Made by a program: the position numbers and the translations under genes
Notes under the pieces: generated by a model
What the model was told of the DNA's origin: nothing
Database searches by the model: none
What the model saw: only the letters and a program-made list of their open reading frames with translations
Assembly: GCA_946479015.1 (NCBI GenBank)
Contig: CAMLEQ010000011.1
Location: forward strand, 1-25,594
Length of the DNA: 25,594 nucleotides
Direction of reading: 5' to 3'
Source: an uncultured Gemmatimonadota bacterium
Lineage (GTDB): Bacteria; Gemmatimonadota; Gemmatimonadetes; Gemmatimonadales; Gemmatimonadaceae
Shown here: one piece after another, positions 22,555 through 25,594 of the stretch
Position numbering within the stretch: position 1 is the first letter of the stretch
Layout: the number at the start of each line of letters is the position of its first letter

Positions 22555-24618
22555 GTGCAACCGCCAGCCGCCGGGCAGTCGAGTGCCGTCCTCTCGCGCG
22601 CGCTCTCCAACTTCGTGATCGAGCTCTCGATCGCGCTGCACAAGCACGCCATGTACCCGCACGGCCACCCGTCGCTGATGGCCGCCGAGGAGCGGATGAC
22701 GCGGCGCCTGGATGAACTCCTCGGCGAACGCCCCTCCCTCGCGCTGGGAGTGGCGCGCGACCAGCTCATCATCGAAGGTGTCGCGACCGATCCCCGGCAT
22801 CCCCTGCTCCACGGTCTCGCGCGATACCTCCATCGCCGCGACATCGGCGCGATGAAGTTCCTCCCCGGCGTGAGCCGCGATGAGCTGAGCGCGGTGCTTC
22901 GCGAGCTCGCGACCGACCCCGACGCCCAGCAGTCGGGGCTCGGGTCCGGCGAGGCCGGAGCGCCGCGGAGCTGGCCGCACGTTCGACTCTTTCCGCTCAC
23001 CTACGACCAGCTCGAGCTCATCGATGCACCGGAGGAAGGCGCGAGCGACGCGAACGCGCATCCACGGACGGCGCAGATGTGGCTCGACCTGGCGCGCGCG
23101 GCGCTGCAGGGGGACGCGCCCCACGACGCGCCTCCCACGGATCCGGTGCTCGTGGCCGACGCGATCAACGCGCACGCGCGCGAGGAGGCGTACGATCAGG
23201 TGATCGTCGGGTATCTCCTCAAGATCGCCGACGAGCTGACGAGCGGCGAGCACGCCGAATCGGCCGTGCTGCGACAGCGCGTGTCACAGCTCGTTCGGGC
23301 GCTGGAGCCGGAGCAGCTCCGGCGCCTGCTCGCGATGGGGAGCGACGTGATGCAGCGCCGTCGTTTCGTGCTCGACGCGTCACGGACGATGGCGCTCGAC
23401 GCGGTGCTGAGTCTCGTGCGGGCTTCGGCCGATGTCTCGGGGCAGGTCATCTCCGGCTCGCTCCTGCGCCTGTTCACGAAGCTCGCGGTGCACGCCGAGC
23501 GCGGCGCGGCTCCGGTGCGCACGGAGGTCGATCTCGGGTTGCGCGAGCACATCCAGCGGCTCGTCGCGGGGTGGCAGCTCCCCAACCCGAGCTCCGCGCG
23601 CTACGCCGCGGCGCTCGATCATCTGGCATCCGATGCTCCGCTCTTCCTCGTGCCCGAGGAGAGCACGCACGCCTGCGAGGCCGAGCGCATCGTGCAGATG
23701 AGCCTCGAGGTCGGGGGCGTCGGCCCGGCGGTCCTCGAGGCGGTCGACTCGATGATCGGGAACGGCGACATGCACCGCCTGATCGACCTGCTGGAGCGCG
23801 CGCCGGTGGGGAGCGATGCGGTATGCGCCATCGAACGACACGCGATCACTCCCGACCGGCTGCGTGGCCTGCTCGATGCCCGTCCGCTCGACGCACGGAT
23901 GGTCGAGCGATTCGTGCGCGCGTTGGGCGCGAATTCGGCGGGGCCGCTCCTGGACACGCTGGCGACAGCGGATTCCCGCGCGGTTCGGCGCCGGGTGCTG
24001 GAGCTGCTGCGCGAGCTCGGTCCCGAGATCGCACCGGCCGTGGTCGAGCGGCTGCCGGACGCGCCCTGGTACTACCAGCGCAACCTGCTCGCCCTGCTCG
24101 ACCACCCGGCCGCGTGGCCGGCGGGCTTCTCGCTCGCGACGTACGCGACTCACGCCGATGCGCGCGTGCGCCGCGAGGCGATCCGGATCCTCCTCGGCGC
24201 ACCCGGGGAGCGGGAGGGGGCGATCTGCACGGGCGCGCGCGACCACGATGAGCTGGTGCTCCGGCTCGCGCTCACCGCCGCATTGGAGGAGTGTCCTCCG
24301 GCCGCCCTGCCGCTCGTCATCGAGCGGCTCGAGCGGCACGAGCTCGAGACGGATCTCGAGATCCTCGCCGTCCGCGTGGTGGCATCGGCGAAGGCACCCG
24401 CGGCGCTCGAGTGCCTGCTCCGCTACACCGACTCCGGGCGTGCGTGGCTCGGGGGGCGCCGGCTCGCCACCAGGTCCCCGCAGCTCCTCGCGGCACTCTC
24501 GGGGCTCGCCGCCCACTGGCCGCGCGAGCCCCGCGCGGTCGCGCTGCTGACGCGCGCCGCCCGGCACAGGGATCCCGCCATCCGGAGCGTGGTCGCCTCG
24601 TGGGAGGGAGCGCCGTGA
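22555..24618 (+). CDS. HEAT-like repeat protein with HD-GYP-partner N-terminal domain
   Basis: 687 aa. GTG 22555 is chosen because an in-frame TAA lies 30 bp upstream and the conserved N-terminal domain begins immediately after it; no SD is evident. Residues ~10-120 (LSRALSNFVIELSIALHKH, MYPHGHPS, RLDELLGERPSLALGV, MKFLPGVSRDELSAVLREL) resemble the N-terminus of the following HD-GYP protein. From ~190 to the end are helical pairs that look like HEAT/Armadillo repeats (AVRRRVLELLRELGPEIAPAVVERL, ARVRREAIRILLGAP, DPAIRSVVASW). There is no signal peptide or TM helix, so a cytoplasmic scaffold is expected. The stop is overlapped by the GTG of the HD-GYP gene, so the two are probably made together as partners. 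Confidence 0.8.
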   Translation: MQPPAAGQSSAVLSRALSNFVIELSIALHKHAMYPHGHPSLMAAEERMTRRLDELLGERPSLALGVARDQLIIEGVATDPRHPLLHGLARYLHRRDIGAMKFLPGVSRDELSAVLRELATDPDAQQSGLGSGEAGAPRSWPHVRLFPLTYDQLELIDAPEEGASDANAHPRTAQMWLDLARAALQGDAPHDAPPTDPVLVADAINAHAREEAYDQVIVGYLLKIADELTSGEHAESAVLRQRVSQLVRALEPEQLRRLLAMGSDVMQRRRFVLDASRTMALDAVLSLVRASADVSGQVISGSLLRLFTKLAVHAERGAAPVRTEVDLGLREHIQRLVAGWQLPNPSSARYAAALDHLASDAPLFLVPEESTHACEAERIVQMSLEVGGVGPAVLEAVDSMIGNGDMHRLIDLLERAPVGSDAVCAIERHAITPDRLRGLLDARPLDARMVERFVRALGANSAGPLLDTLATADSRAVRRRVLELLRELGPEIAPAVVERLPDAPWYYQRNLLALLDHPAAWPAGFSLATYATHADARVRREAIRILLGAPGEREGAICTGARDHDELVLRLALTAALEECPPAALPLVIERLERHELETDLEILAVRVVASAKAPAALECLLRYTDSGRAWLGGRRLATRSPQLLAALSGLAAHWPREPRAVALLTRAARHRDPAIRSVVASWEGAP

Positions 24619-25594
24619 GCGCGGCGGTGTCGTTCCTGCTCTCGCTCGCGCGCGCGCTCTCCGTCATGGGACTCTACCGCGAGCGGCACCCCACGCGACA
24701 GGATGCCGTGCACCGCTCGTTCGAGCGGCTCGAGACGCTGCTGTCGGAGAACCCCGGCCCGCAGTTCAGCTTCCTGATGCACGAGGTGGTCTACGGTCCG
24801 CATCCCGTCCGCCAGCTCCAGGACTGGGAGTGGGCGAGTCGGCTCGCCGAGATCGGAGTGCAGCGGCTGGAGATCGCGCGCGGCGTGAGCCTCGAGGAAT
24901 ACGAGGCGTTTCTCGAGCACATCCATGCGCGACTCGCCGGCGCCCCCGACCCGACCACGACGATGCGCCCCGCGCTGCGAAGCCACATCGGCTTCGGCGC
25001 GGTGGGGCTGCGCGGCGGGCCGCGCCAGGAGGAGGTGGCGGCGGCGCTCCCCACCGCGACGCTCTCCCACACGCTCGCCGAGGAAGCCGATGCCGTCCGC
25101 TGGATGCACGGCGAGGTGGAAGCGCGCGGCGTGTTGCCGCTGCTCGAGGCGGAGGTCGTCGTCCGCTCCCTCTCCGTCGCCATGCACGGCGACGGGCGCA
25201 TCGTGATCCCCCTGCTCGAGCTCAAGGAGTTCGACCAGTACACCACCACCCACTCGGTCAACGTCGCCGTGCTGGCGATGGCGCTGGCCGAGGCACTCGG
25301 CCTCGGCGCGCGCGACGTGCGCGCCTTCGGGACCGCCGGGCTGCTGCACGACATCGGCAAGACGCGGGTGCCGCGCGAGATCCTGGTGAAGCCGGGAAAG
25401 CTCACCGACCAGGAGCGCGCCGTACTCGACCGCCACCCGATCGATGGATCGCGCCTCATCCTCGAGAGCGACCAGCAGCTCGGCCTCGCCGCCGCGGTCG
25501 CCTACGAGCACCACATCATGATCGACGGCGGCGGATATCCCCACCTGCACTTCCGCCGCGACTGCCACTTCGCGAGTCGCCTCGTGCACGTCTG
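24615..25594 (+). CDS. HD-GYP phosphodiesterase, 3' end outside window
   Basis: About 326 codons are visible, from a GTG at 24615 that overlaps the previous stop (GTGA) behind a GGGAGG SD. Residues ~4-115 are the same type of N-terminal domain as in the HEAT protein (SLARALSVMGLYRERHPTRQ, LEIARGVSLEEYEAFL). An HD-GYP domain then begins: THSVNVAVLAMALAEALGL, LLHDIGKTRVP (HD motif), RHPIDGSRLI, YEHHIMIDGGGYP (HHxxxDGxGYP signature). Such domains hydrolyse cyclic-di-GMP (or cGAMP). The metal-binding His and Asp residues seen so far are intact, so it should be active. The domain's C-terminal part is cut by the window edge. The substrate is inferred from the family. Confidence 0.9.
   Translation, partial: MSAAVSFLLSLARALSVMGLYRERHPTRQDAVHRSFERLETLLSENPGPQFSFLMHEVVYGPHPVRQLQDWEWASRLAEIGVQRLEIARGVSLEEYEAFLEHIHARLAGAPDPTTTMRPALRSHIGFGAVGLRGGPRQEEVAAALPTATLSHTLAEEADAVRWMHGEVEARGVLPLLEAEVVVRSLSVAMHGDGRIVIPLLELKEFDQYTTTHSVNVAVLAMALAEALGLGARDVRAFGTAGLLHDIGKTRVPREILVKPGKLTDQERAVLDRHPIDGSRLILESDQQLGLAAAVAYEHHIMIDGGGYPHLHFRRDCHFASRLVHV

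Noticed and set aside
19368..23000. 1210-residue minus-strand frame spanning the ALDH, AraC and HEAT regions
   Set aside because: Out-of-frame shadow of three recognised genes with Arg-rich, motif-free translation.

Overview
The window is very GC-rich, with strong G/C third-position bias, long spurious antisense reading frames and many Shine-Dalgarno (SD) sites of the AGGAGG type. The mix of genes is a ba3-type oxidase, PQQ dehydrogenase, DUF3011, HYR/PxKF lipoprotein, many Gemmatimonadota-style secreted proteins and an HD-GYP protein. This suggests a free-living diderm bacterium, most likely Gemmatimonadota. That assignment is an inference from gene content and style; no rRNA or marker gene is present.

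Layout. 1-2059 (minus): a truncated secreted DUF3011 protein and a berberine-bridge-type FAD oxidoreductase, separated by a perfect 50-bp palindrome. 2346-3101 (plus): a lipoprotein. 3318-6006 (plus): a four-gene family-B (ba3-type) heme-copper oxidase operon (small 2-TM protein, subunit IIa, CuA subunit II, subunit I), with a candidate sigma70-type promoter at 3250-3277. 6016-8926 (minus), convergent with it: a PQQ alcohol-dehydrogenase-type lipoprotein, a translationally coupled monoheme cytochrome c and a second monoheme cytochrome c lipoprotein. Together these two blocks look like a complete periplasmic route from an alcohol or aldose to oxygen: PQQ enzyme, then cytochromes c, then CuA/ba3 oxidase.

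9151-9876 (plus) is an unknown exported protein. 9953-16627 (minus) is a cell-envelope block: a HYR/PxKF lipoprotein, a Gly-rich DUF922-like HExxH protein, a coiled-coil/TM protein with beta-repeat-like sequence, a small lipoprotein that is easily missed because it starts inside the stop of the preceding gene, an OmpA-domain protein and a single-TM protein. 16882-22357 (minus) is a tightly overlapped set: AraC regulator, a predicted in-frame fusion of a polytopic membrane protein with an aldehyde dehydrogenase, an M20 dipeptidase and a PPM-type methyltransferase. The last two junctions are 4-bp ATGA overlaps.

22555-25594 (plus) holds a HEAT-like repeat protein coupled by a GTGA overlap to an HD-GYP phosphodiesterase that runs off the window. 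Their N-terminal ~110 residues appear to be the same, unnamed domain. The least ordinary items are that paired-domain module, the membrane-ALDH fusion, the PQQ enzyme with an Asp at the lanthanide-associated position, and the envelope cluster with its small lipoprotein. I saw no tRNA, rRNA, CRISPR array, transposase or phage gene.
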